A stretch of 64,000 nucleotides of DNA from positions 1 to 64,000 of the forward strand of contig CANGIY010000011.1 in the NCBI GenBank assembly GCA_947454235.1. The letters are read 5' to 3'. Shown one piece after another: positions 17,147 to 24,885 of the stretch. The notes below the pieces were generated by a model. The model did no database searches. It worked only from the letters and a program-made list of their open reading frames with translations, and was not told the origin of the DNA. The stretch is from Chitinophagaceae bacterium. GTDB taxonomy: Bacteria > Bacteroidota > Bacteroidia > Chitinophagales > Chitinophagaceae. Made by a program: the position numbers and the translations under genes. The number at the start of each line of letters is the position of its first letter. The first letter of the stretch is position 1.

Positions 17147-17563
17147 TTAGAATTGTTCCAAACCGCTGAAGTAAAATGAACCTTCAATTGCAGCGTTTTC
17201 GTCGCTATCACTACCGTGAACAGCGTTTTCGCCAACTGAAGTAGCGTATTTTTTCCTGATAGTACCTTCTTCAGCTTGTGCAGGGTTAGTAGCACCAATC
17301 AATTTTCTGAAATCAGCTACAGCGTTGTCTTTTTCAAGGATAGCTGCAACGATAGGGCCGCTGCTCATGAATTCAGTAAGTTCGCCAAAGAAACCACGCT
17401 CTTTGTGTACTTCGTAAAATTTTTCAGCTTGTTGTTTAGTGATGTGCAAATATTTCATAGCAACGATTCTGAAACCTGCTGCATTGATCATTTGAAGGAT
17501 GTTTCCAATATTGCCGGCTTTAACTGCGTCCGGCTTAATCATCGTAAAAGTGCGATTAGACAT
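17147..17563 (-). CDS. ndk: Nucleoside diphosphate kinase
   Basis: A 138-residue enzyme that moves the gamma phosphate from ATP to other nucleoside diphosphates through a phospho-histidine. The active-site histidine is H116 in ENAVHGSDS. The N-terminal [11 protein letters not shown] and the segment [15 protein letters not shown] are the usual family motifs. Full length. It has its own terminator, and TAGCTTTG upstream (minus strand, 17583-17590) fits a -7 promoter element, so it is probably monocistronic. Confidence 0.97.
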   Translation of the reverse strand: MSNRTFTMIKPDAVKAGNIGNILQMINAAGFRIVAMKYLHITKQQAEKFYEVHKERGFFGELTEFMSSGPIVAAILEKDNAVADFRKLIGATNPAQAEEGTIRKKYATSVGENAVHGSDSDENAAIEGSFYFSGLEQF

Positions 17564-17636
17564 GAAGTAATTTAAATTTGTGCAAAGCTAATTTGAAAAT
17601 GTTTATCGATTCGTGAAAGAAAACTTAACATTTGCC

Positions 17637-17673
17637 ACAAAAAAAGGGCTGCTCGGTAAAAGAGCAGCCCTTT
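17637..17673 (-). terminator. Rho-independent terminator after the M43 protease
   Basis: AAAGGGCTGCTC (17643-17654) pairs with GAGCAGCCCTTT (17662-17673). On the minus strand it ends in a T-run. Confidence 0.9.
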
Positions 17674-17695
17674 AATATAAAAGTTTGATTATCTA

Positions 17696-20014
17696 CTAGT
17701 AAACAATCAGTTTTTGTGTGTTTGTAGCAGCACCCGTAGAAGTTTTTACTAAGTAAATACCTTTTACTGATAAAGCTTCAGCAGGGATTTCAACTTTTGC
17801 ATAACCGCCATTTGCAGCTTCAGTAGTTGAATAAACCATTTTGCCTGTGATATCAAATACGCTCACTTGAACATCGTTGTTGTTAGCTTCTTTAACTACA
17901 ACTGTAGCAGTACCGCTAGTTGGGTTAGGAGCAACAGTTACGTCAACGTTGTTTTTCATAGCCATTTCAACTTCAGCAGTATAGGCATTGAAAGAAACCC
18001 TGTCAAGGTAGAAGTTGTTACCGCTACTGTAGATAGTGTTGTAAGAAGTGTACCTGCTGCTTTGGATTGTACCTGGTTTGTAACGGAAGCGGAACAATAC
18101 ATAGCTCTTACGGCTTGTAGTTGGGATGTTGATTGATTTAGGAACCCAATCAGAAGCACTTGTAGGAGTGTACGGAGTGTACATTGTACCCATGTTGCAA
18201 ATGTTGCCTTTGTCGTAAGTCTGAAGTAATGACCAAGTCTTAGAAGAATCCGTAGACATATAGATTTGCAATGAATCGTTGATGTCTAGTACGTTTGCGC
18301 TTCTTGAAGCACCTGAAGTCCAGAAGTTCAAGTAAAGGTTGCCAGAAGAGAAGCTAGAAAGGTCAACAGGACGGCTGTAAACGTCATCAATATCACCATA
18401 AGGGCTACCCGTAGTTGGGAAGATACCCATAGTTGAATTGATACGACTATCATAACCGTCGTATTTCATACTATAATTATCAAACAGACCTACGTTTGCA
18501 GATTCCCATTTGAATTCGTTGTTGTAATAGTTGAATATAGGCCATTTGTCCAAATCACCAGATGGGTTGAATTCACCGTAGTAAGAAGCACCAGCTTGTG
18601 GTGTTTTTTCAGCTACATAAACAACATGAGGGAATTTGATGCTAGAGTCACCAGTGTGGTTACCGGTAGCAGTAACTGACATATCAACCCAGCCGCTTTC
18701 AGGGAAAGATTTCTTTATGAAAGAAGAGAAGCTAACTGCAGAAGTAATTGAATCATTAATTGTAGTGCTACCGTCGTTGAATGTGAATTTCACTTTAGTA
18801 ACAGTATCATTCCATGATTTGTTGTTAAAACGAAGAGGAACGTTTACTGCTGTGAAATACCTCATATCTGTAGTTCCGTTATAAGTAACAGAAAAGTCAG
18901 GAATTGGTTTCAAATCAGGGCGTGGAGCAAGAGCACCAGTGATAGCCAAGTTTGAAGGAGACCATAAATTAACCCTGCCGGCTACTGTACTGTTCAATGC
19001 AGCGTGCATACGTGCAACCTGACCTTTCGTAAACATCTTAGCACAATAAGTGTAATCCATGATGTTTTGAGAGTTGGTAGTATCAGGGTAGTTTACCAAC
19101 GAGTCCATAAGACCAGTGTGGCTTGTGTACAATTTGTAGTAGTTAGTTGCGCACTGTGTATCGTACATAGGACGAGGAGTACCGCAACCACCGTACATGT
19201 GACCAATTGTTGGTGGAGTATCGTCAACATCATCAGTTCCGCCGTCAGCGCAAGTACCACCTGCAGCATCGTTATTATCGCCCCAAGGGTGCTTGATGTT
19301 TAAAACGTGACCAATTTCGTGGTTAATCGTTTTAGCAACGTCGGTATTTGCAGCGTAATCATAAAGGCTGATAACACCGTCAGAATAAGGAATAGTTGCA
19401 CCTGCAGATGGATACATTGCATAAGCAGCAGCGCTACCATTTGCTACCGACATTTGATTAATGAACCAAATGTTGATGTATGAAGTTGGATCCCAGTCCT
19501 GGAATTTAGCTTGGTCGCCACCATTGTGCGTCAAGTAAGACCTTTTTCTTGTGATACCTTTTGTAGGGTTACCAAGTGGGTCTTTAGTTGCCAAATGCAA
19601 CCTGATATGCGGGTTACCTATATATTTTTTGAATGGAGGAATAACTGATGAAGTATCAGTTGAGTTCTGACAAGCATAAACTTGGTTCCAACCGATTAAG
19701 TCGTTGAAAATTTCGTCATCGGTCATGTACTCTGCCCCGAAATCGTGAATAATATGTACAACGATTGGAATATCGTACCAAAAGCTGTCCACACCTGACA
19801 TGTCAGTTGTGTGTTTGTACGCCTTTTTTAAATCAATGTGTTGCAGTTTTTCTGCAATTTCCTGATTCAACTGAGCTTCAAGAGTAGCAATCTCAGGGTG
19901 CAAGCGAATCAATTCCTTTTTATGCTGGTCTGCCGAGCAAGGTCCATTTTGAGCGTGTACTTGACCCGCCAATGCAACAACAGAAGCAAGGATGAGTAAC
20001 GATTTTTTCCTCAT
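17696..20014 (-). CDS. Secreted M43 (pappalysin-type) metalloprotease with T9SS sorting domain
   Basis: A 772-residue protein with a signal peptide ending near VHAQN (about residue 22). The zinc site is H232-E-I-G-H236 with H242 as the third ligand (HEIGHVLNIKH), the metzincin pattern, and NIMDYTYC further on supplies the Met-turn. The region between has Cys/Gly-rich inserts (GGTCADGGTDDVDDTPP) typical of M43 cytophagalysins. A PKD-like section lies near 370-460. The last about 75 residues are the T9SS type A sorting domain (VTVAPNPTSGTATVVV, ending TQKLIVY). It is exported across the outer membrane and probably degrades extracellular protein. It has its own promoter and terminator. Confidence 0.92.
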   Translation of the reverse strand: MRKKSLLILASVVALAGQVHAQNGPCSADQHKKELIRLHPEIATLEAQLNQEIAEKLQHIDLKKAYKHTTDMSGVDSFWYDIPIVVHIIHDFGAEYMTDDEIFNDLIGWNQVYACQNSTDTSSVIPPFKKYIGNPHIRLHLATKDPLGNPTKGITRKRSYLTHNGGDQAKFQDWDPTSYINIWFINQMSVANGSAAAYAMYPSAGATIPYSDGVISLYDYAANTDVAKTINHEIGHVLNIKHPWGDNNDAAGGTCADGGTDDVDDTPPTIGHMYGGCGTPRPMYDTQCATNYYKLYTSHTGLMDSLVNYPDTTNSQNIMDYTYCAKMFTKGQVARMHAALNSTVAGRVNLWSPSNLAITGALAPRPDLKPIPDFSVTYNGTTDMRYFTAVNVPLRFNNKSWNDTVTKVKFTFNDGSTTINDSITSAVSFSSFIKKSFPESGWVDMSVTATGNHTGDSSIKFPHVVYVAEKTPQAGASYYGEFNPSGDLDKWPIFNYYNNEFKWESANVGLFDNYSMKYDGYDSRINSTMGIFPTTGSPYGDIDDVYSRPVDLSSFSSGNLYLNFWTSGASRSANVLDINDSLQIYMSTDSSKTWSLLQTYDKGNICNMGTMYTPYTPTSASDWVPKSINIPTTSRKSYVLFRFRYKPGTIQSSRYTSYNTIYSSGNNFYLDRVSFNAYTAEVEMAMKNNVDVTVAPNPTSGTATVVVKEANNNDVQVSVFDITGKMVYSTTEAANGGYAKVEIPAEALSVKGIYLVKTSTGAATNTQKLIVY

Positions 20015-20032
20015 TTTAACTTATTTATGTGC

Positions 20033-20061
20033 CAAAGGTAAAAAAAAAATAAAATTGCCAA
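20033..20061 (-). promoter_or_regulatory. Bacteroidota-type promoter of the M43 protease gene
   Basis: On the minus strand TTGG (20058-20061), a 17-base A/T spacer and TACCTTTG (20033-20040) fit the TTG/TAnnTTTG promoter pattern. The start codon is about 19 bases downstream, so the leader is short. Confidence 0.55.
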
Positions 20062-20186
20062 CCTCAATTTTTATTATGTGTCGGCTGTCTCTTAAATAGA
20101 CGAATTATTTGTTGGAAACCTTGGGTATTATTTTGATTTTTTTTTAAAAATCTTCGCCCAAATAAATTTGATATAGTATTAAGAAA

Positions 20187-20564
20187 TTAAAGGCTTGCAA
20201 GTTCTTGTTCCACTCGGGTGATTCTTAATTCAATATCTTGTTTTCTTTCTTCAAGTTTTGATATATAAAGAGATTGTTTTTTAAGTTGATCGGCTCTTTC
20301 TTCATCGGTTCTTAAAAAGTGGAATTCTTTTAAACTGTTTAACTTATCATTTGCCGCAACTAATTCGGCTTTTAAATTGTCGAATTCGCTGCGCAGATTT
20401 GAGAGACTATTTCTTAGGTCATTTTTGTGTTGAACTTTTGCAGCAGAAACGGCTGCGATGCTATCATCCCGCCTTTTTTGTTGTTGCGCGATTTCTTCTG
20501 CGTTAGGACCACAAGATTCAAATGTTAAAACTGTAAGTGAGACAAGTAATAATTGAAATTTCAT
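20187..20564 (-). CDS. Coiled-coil lipoprotein
   Basis: About 125 residues from the ATG at 20564 (MKFQLLLVSLTVLTF). Two earlier in-frame starts would add a charged leader before the signal peptide. The signal ends in F-E-S-C, a plausible lipidation cysteine. The mature part is a continuous charged heptad-like helix (RRDDSIAAVSAAKVQ, LSNLRSEFDNLKAEL, ISKLEERKQDIEL), so a periplasm- or membrane-anchored coiled coil. No family is recognised. Confidence 0.65.
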   Translation of the reverse strand: MKFQLLLVSLTVLTFESCGPNAEEIAQQQKRRDDSIAAVSAAKVQHKNDLRNSLSNLRSEFDNLKAELVAANDKLNSLKEFHFLRTDEERADQLKKQSLYISKLEERKQDIELRITRVEQELASL

Positions 20565-20645
20565 AACTTTGTACATTTCATTTTTTGTTTTCGAACGAAT
20601 CAAAATTAATCAAAGTCTTGAAATTTTTATGATTTTTTATGTAGT

Positions 20646-21299
20646 TTAATTCATTCCTATGCTTTTTTTAAATTGTTGGTAGTTTTGTTTTGTTTCGAAT
20701 TCTTTGAGTTTTTGATTTTTCTCATTCATTAGATAGTAATATATATCGCGTCCTTTATCTTTAATTTCACTTTTACCCACAAGTAAAAGCGATGAATATT
20801 GACCCTGTTTGATTAATTCGAAGAAATCGGCATCAAAAAGACTTATCCATTTTCCTGTCTCTAAATTAACCTTCACCAAACCGCCGCTGGTAGTATATGC
20901 TTCCGTTATAAAATACAAGTACTTTTCATCTAGCGAAAGCGTTGGGTTAGTAACTGTCATGAGGCAAGTAGTAAAATATGATCCATCTTGTTCAGGTTTT
21001 TTAGAAACTAGGGTTTTTTCCAATAAACTAGAAAGGTTTACTGTCATAATTTTAATCGCTTCAGGATTATCAACATCACAATATGTCTTGCGAGTAAATA
21101 CAATTTCATTTCTTTTCTTGAGAAGAAATGGATTCAAATCGGAATTTGAAAATGTAATTTGTTTAACGGAGTTATTCGATAGTTTGATGAATATGTTGCC
21201 ACGATTGACAAAGGTCGATATTATGCTTTGACTATTCTGTCCAAATGAAATCGAGGCAAAAAACAAAACTTGAACTAACGATATAAAATATTTTTGCAT
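20646..21299 (-). CDS. Exported protein of unknown function, PD40-like segment
   Basis: About 217 residues from the ATG at 21299 (MQKYFISLVQVLFFASISFGQ, a clear signal peptide). The earlier in-frame start at 21320 would put MLFQNNT before it. The segment NPTLSLDEKYLYFITEA resembles a WD40-like/PD40 beta-propeller blade, but at this length only a few blades are possible. It lies 81 bases upstream of the coiled-coil lipoprotein on the same strand. Function unknown. Confidence 0.6.
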   Translation of the reverse strand: MQKYFISLVQVLFFASISFGQNSQSIISTFVNRGNIFIKLSNNSVKQITFSNSDLNPFLLKKRNEIVFTRKTYCDVDNPEAIKIMTVNLSSLLEKTLVSKKPEQDGSYFTTCLMTVTNPTLSLDEKYLYFITEAYTTSGGLVKVNLETGKWISLFDADFFELIKQGQYSSLLLVGKSEIKDKGRDIYYYLMNEKNQKLKEFETKQNYQQFKKSIGMN

Positions 21300-21360
21300 G
21301 GTATTGTTTTGAAAAAGCAAATTACAACAACTTTGTACTCCTTGATTGGATTTTTTAATT

Positions 21361-21405
21361 AAAAAAAATAGATGATAGCATCGTCATAGAGCGAGATGCT
21401 ATCAT
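21361..21405 (-). terminator. Rho-independent terminator after the deoxyhypusine-synthase-like gene
   Basis: GATGATAGCATC (21370-21381) pairs perfectly with GATGCTATCATC (21394-21405). On the minus strand it is followed by a T-rich run. Confidence 0.85.
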
Positions 21406-21492
21406 CTTATTGGGGTTGTTTTATGATGGATTTTTAGTTCAATTTTAATCTGTCTAAATTTTAATCAAAAAAAGTATGAGGGCTGAGATGAA

Positions 21493-22467
21493 CTACCAAC
21501 CCAATAAATATGCAAACATAAGCGGAGCAACAATAGTTGCATCACTTTCTACGATGAATTTCGGAGTGCCGATATCCAGTTTGCCCCATGTAATTTTTTC
21601 GTTAGGTACTGCACCTGAATAAGAACCGTAAGAGGTTGTACTATCGCTGATTTGGCAGAAATAGCTCCAGAATGGAACATCATGCCATTCAAGGTCTTGG
21701 TACATCATAGGAACCACACAAATTGGGAAGTCACCGGCAATACCGCCACCAATCTGGAAGAATCCAACACCTTTACCCGAAGAATTGGCTCTGTACCACT
21801 CAGTAAGCCACATCATGTATTCGATACCACTTTTCATGGTAGAAGGTTTCAATTCACCTTTAATGCAATAGGAAGCGAAGATGTTACCCATTGTACTGTC
21901 TTCCCAACCCGGAACCACGATTGGCAGATTCTTTTCTGCTGCCGCAATCATCCAGCTATGTTTAGGGTCTATTTCGTAGTCAGCCTTCATTACTTCACTC
22001 AAAAGCAATTGGTACATATATTCATGCGGGAAATAGCGCTCGCCTTTTTTCTCAGCGTCAGACCACAACTTGTGAATATGTTTTTGAATTTTCCTGAATG
22101 CTTCTTCTTCAGGGATACACGTATCGGTTACCCTGTTGTACCCTTGTTCAAGTAAATCATATTCTTCCTGTGGGCTTAAGTCGCGGTAGTTAGGAACGCG
22201 CTTGTAGTGTGTATGTGCCACAAGGTTCATGATGTCTTCTTCGAGGTTGGCGCCTGTGCAACTGATAATTGCAATTTTATCCTGACGAATCATTTCAGCA
22301 AGAGAAATACCCAATTCAGCGGTACTCATGGCACCTGCCAGAGAAACCAGCATTTTACCGCCTTCCAACAAATGAGTTTCATAGCCTTTAGCTGCATCAA
22401 CAAGTGCTGCTGCATTGAAGTGCCTGTAGTGGTGCAAAATAAATTGCGAAATAGGACCTTTATTCAT
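21493..22467 (-). CDS. Deoxyhypusine synthase family protein
   Basis: A 324-residue NAD-dependent spermidine-modifying enzyme family member. Motifs include SLAGAMSTAELG (about 41-52), IISCTGANLEEDIMN (about 67-81), VPGWEDSTMGN and the catalytic-lysine segment NEKITWGKLD near residue 290. GVGFFQIGGGIAGDFPI is the NAD-binding glycine stretch. In eukaryotes and archaea the enzyme modifies eIF5A. Bacteria lack that target, and related bacterial proteins make homospermidine or act on unknown polyamines. The substrate here is therefore open. The spermidine-synthase-like gene at 30891 may be relevant, but it is 8 kb away. Confidence 0.88.
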   Translation of the reverse strand: MNKGPISQFILHHYRHFNAAALVDAAKGYETHLLEGGKMLVSLAGAMSTAELGISLAEMIRQDKIAIISCTGANLEEDIMNLVAHTHYKRVPNYRDLSPQEEYDLLEQGYNRVTDTCIPEEEAFRKIQKHIHKLWSDAEKKGERYFPHEYMYQLLLSEVMKADYEIDPKHSWMIAAAEKNLPIVVPGWEDSTMGNIFASYCIKGELKPSTMKSGIEYMMWLTEWYRANSSGKGVGFFQIGGGIAGDFPICVVPMMYQDLEWHDVPFWSYFCQISDSTTSYGSYSGAVPNEKITWGKLDIGTPKFIVESDATIVAPLMFAYLLGW

Positions 22468-22588
22468 ATAAAATAGTACTGCTTTAATTATTTACTGTGC
22501 CGCAAAGATAATCATCAATTCTTCAAACACTGTTAAGATTGGCTTTTTAATGAACATAGGTATCTATGTATTCATATATTTGCATTCT

Positions 22589-22972
22589 ATGGAAGAAAGC
22601 AAACGCCAGAAACAAGTAGGAAAGCTGATATTGGAAGAGATGAGCGACATTTTCCTGCGCGGCGGTATCAATATTATTGACGGCGGAATGGTGTCTATTT
22701 CTAAAGTGGTTGTGACGCCCGATTTGTTAGAAGCACGTATTTATTTAAGTTTCTTTCAGGTAGGCGATGCCAAAGAATTGCTTCATAGCATCATTGAGCG
22801 CACCCCTGAATGGCGCAAACTTTTAGGTATGCGTGTGAGGAACCAGCTACGCAGAATTCCGTTCCTTGCATTTTATACCGATGATACGCTCGATTATGTG
22901 TTTAAGATGGAAGAGTTGTTCAAGAAAATTAGCGACGAGCGCAATTCACGCGATACAGGTCATTCAGCCTAA
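22589..22972 (+). CDS. rbfA: Ribosome-binding factor A
   Basis: About 127 residues from the ATG at 22589 (MEESKRQKQVGKLI). The 13-codon upstream extension from 22550 is unlike the family. KH-fold motifs are visible: LILEEMSDIFLR, VVVTPDLLEARIYLSF, and the C-terminal LRRIPFLAFYTDDTLDYVFKMEELFKKI. RbfA binds the 30S subunit and assists 16S 5'-end maturation, especially in the cold. A TATATTTG at 22575-22582, only six bases before the ATG, fits a -7 promoter box and would give an almost leaderless message. It is followed seven bases later by the permease gene. Confidence 0.9.
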   Translation: MEESKRQKQVGKLILEEMSDIFLRGGINIIDGGMVSISKVVVTPDLLEARIYLSFFQVGDAKELLHSIIERTPEWRKLLGMRVRNQLRRIPFLAFYTDDTLDYVFKMEELFKKISDERNSRDTGHSA

Positions 22973-22979
22973 TTTATAG

Positions 22980-24221
22980 ATGGTATCTTTAAAGATAGCT
23001 TACAGGTATTTCAAGGGGCGAGGTAGCCTTAATGCAGTACCTGTACTCTCAACTATCAGCATTGGTGCAGTTGCGATCGCTTCTGCCGCGATGGTTATTC
23101 TCTTTTCTGTTTTTAACGGACTGGAGGGTATGGTAAAAGACATGTACAAAACCTTTTACCCAGAAGTGAAAGTGACGCTCGCAAAAGGGAAGTTTTTTGA
23201 CGAGAAACAAATCAACTTACAGGCGATTTCTCTATTGAAAGATGTTGTGTGTATTGCAGGCGTTATTGAAGACAATGTGCTTGCAGGTGATATGACCGCA
23301 ACAGGTCAGTCGGCGAACAGGCAAAAGGTGGCAATAGTAAAAGGTGTTGACGCGAGTTTTTTCAAAGTACATGAACTGAGTCAGTACATAGAGGGTGACA
23401 CAATGGTATCGGAAGGGCACCCATATACAGCCATTGTAGGAAATCATATTTATCATCAGTTGGGGCTCGATGCCAGAAACAATTTTAGTTCATTTGATTT
23501 GTACTATTCCAACCCCGAATTGGTGAACCCAGAGACCAATCCAGAAAGTGCATTCCAGTCGTTAAAACTTCATCCCGCAGGTACATTTATAATTAGCGAC
23601 GAGTTTGACGATAAATATATTCTTGCTCCCAAAAATCTTGTAGCGCAGTTATTGAAAGCAGAAGGAATGCTTTCTTCAATTGATATTAAAACGGCACCTG
23701 GGGCAGAAAGTTCAGTGAAAAAAACGCTGCAAACTATGTTGCCCAATGGGTTTGTGGTAGCAACCCGATACGAACAGAATAAGACTGTTTATATGATGAT
23801 GGCGATAGAAAAATGGGTGATGTACTTTATTTTATTGTTCGTGCTCATTATTGCTTCTTTCAACATGGTGGGTGGGCTTACGATGATGGTTTTAGTGAAG
23901 CGCAAAGACATTGCAATTTTGCGTACACTGGGGCTTGATGAAAAAAGCATCAAATCTGTTTTCCGACTTGAGGGCATGATTTGGAGTGCTATCGGTGGTG
24001 GTATAGGTATATTGCTGGGGCTGATAATTTGCTTTCTACAATTCAAGTTTGGGTTTGTAAAATTAGGCGGCACTTTCCTTGTTGATGCTTATCCCGTTCA
24101 GGTATTTTTTACCGATGTTTTAGTTGTTATCGCTACCGTACTCTTGATTGGTTTCGTCGTTTCGCGTTATCCAGCCAAAAAAGCGTTGAAGTTAATGGAT
24201 GAAACTTTAAAGAGTGCGTAG
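22980..24221 (+). CDS. FtsX-like (LolC/LolE-type) ABC permease
   Basis: A 413-residue inner-membrane protein with the MacB/FtsX layout. There is one membrane segment near residues 20-45 (VLSTISIGAVAIASAAMVIL) and a large periplasmic domain to about 265. Three C-terminal membrane segments lie near 275-300, 325-350 and 375-400, with the conserved VKRKDIAILRTLG between the first two. It fits the Bacteroidota permeases thought to release lipoproteins toward the outer membrane (LolCE-like). The ATPase partner LolD is not in this window. Cotranscribed with rbfA and overlapping the next gene. Confidence 0.85.
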   Translation: MVSLKIAYRYFKGRGSLNAVPVLSTISIGAVAIASAAMVILFSVFNGLEGMVKDMYKTFYPEVKVTLAKGKFFDEKQINLQAISLLKDVVCIAGVIEDNVLAGDMTATGQSANRQKVAIVKGVDASFFKVHELSQYIEGDTMVSEGHPYTAIVGNHIYHQLGLDARNNFSSFDLYYSNPELVNPETNPESAFQSLKLHPAGTFIISDEFDDKYILAPKNLVAQLLKAEGMLSSIDIKTAPGAESSVKKTLQTMLPNGFVVATRYEQNKTVYMMMAIEKWVMYFILLFVLIIASFNMVGGLTMMVLVKRKDIAILRTLGLDEKSIKSVFRLEGMIWSAIGGGIGILLGLIICFLQFKFGFVKLGGTFLVDAYPVQVFFTDVLVVIATVLLIGFVVSRYPAKKALKLMDETLKSA

Positions 24222-24819
24222 GTTTGAATTGATATTGTCTATTTTATTGTTGCTGTTCCTAATGGCTGGTTGCAACGAAAAAGAACTAGAAGCTTCTCAC
24301 AATTACAAGCCAATTCTGCCAACAACTCATGGAGCTGTTGGTGTGGAAATAGTTTTGAATCAAATTTGTAGCGGGGCTGATTCCAGTCGAATGGTAAAAC
24401 TGAAAAGTCCATTTTATAGAGATGCTCAGGGGCACCTATACTTAAAGACCATCGCTCAAAGAGAAGTTAAAAACATAGACACCTTGGTTGATGTAATTTG
24501 TTTCAATGGCGACATTCCGCAATTTATTGATGTCCCAACTTTTACTGCGCTCGACGGATGGTATGCAAAAGATATCAATCACATTTATTTTTTTAGACCT
24601 TATTCTGACGGAGAACACTTGACCTTGGTAAAAGATGCTGACTCAAAATCCTTTCATATCCCAAAAGGCGAATACCTTAATGGCGAAGATGCACAACATG
24701 TGTTTTGTAATGGGGAATTACTAAAAGGATTTATTGCAGGCAAAACCACATATTCAAAAGACAATCAGGGCCTCACTGTGAAACTTAGATGTGGCAGGTT
24801 GGTAAAAAGCATTGAATAG
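24214..24819 (+). CDS. Lipoprotein with DKNYY-like repeats
   Basis: A 201-residue protein beginning at a GTG that overlaps the end of the permease gene by eight bases, so it is probably translationally coupled. The signal ends with L-M-A-G-C, a good lipobox. The segment GWYAKDINHIYFFRP followed by LVKDADSKSFHI looks like the DKNYY-type repeats seen in other Bacteroidota lipoproteins. Function unknown. Its position behind a Lol-type permease may be coincidental. Confidence 0.7.
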   Translation: MRRFELILSILLLLFLMAGCNEKELEASHNYKPILPTTHGAVGVEIVLNQICSGADSSRMVKLKSPFYRDAQGHLYLKTIAQREVKNIDTLVDVICFNGDIPQFIDVPTFTALDGWYAKDINHIYFFRPYSDGEHLTLVKDADSKSFHIPKGEYLNGEDAQHVFCNGELLKGFIAGKTTYSKDNQGLTVKLRCGRLVKSIE

Positions 24820-24885
24820 CTAATTTTATCCTTTTCTTTTTTAACATCTCTAAAATTAATCTCTGCCTTAATTTTAGGCTGAAAT

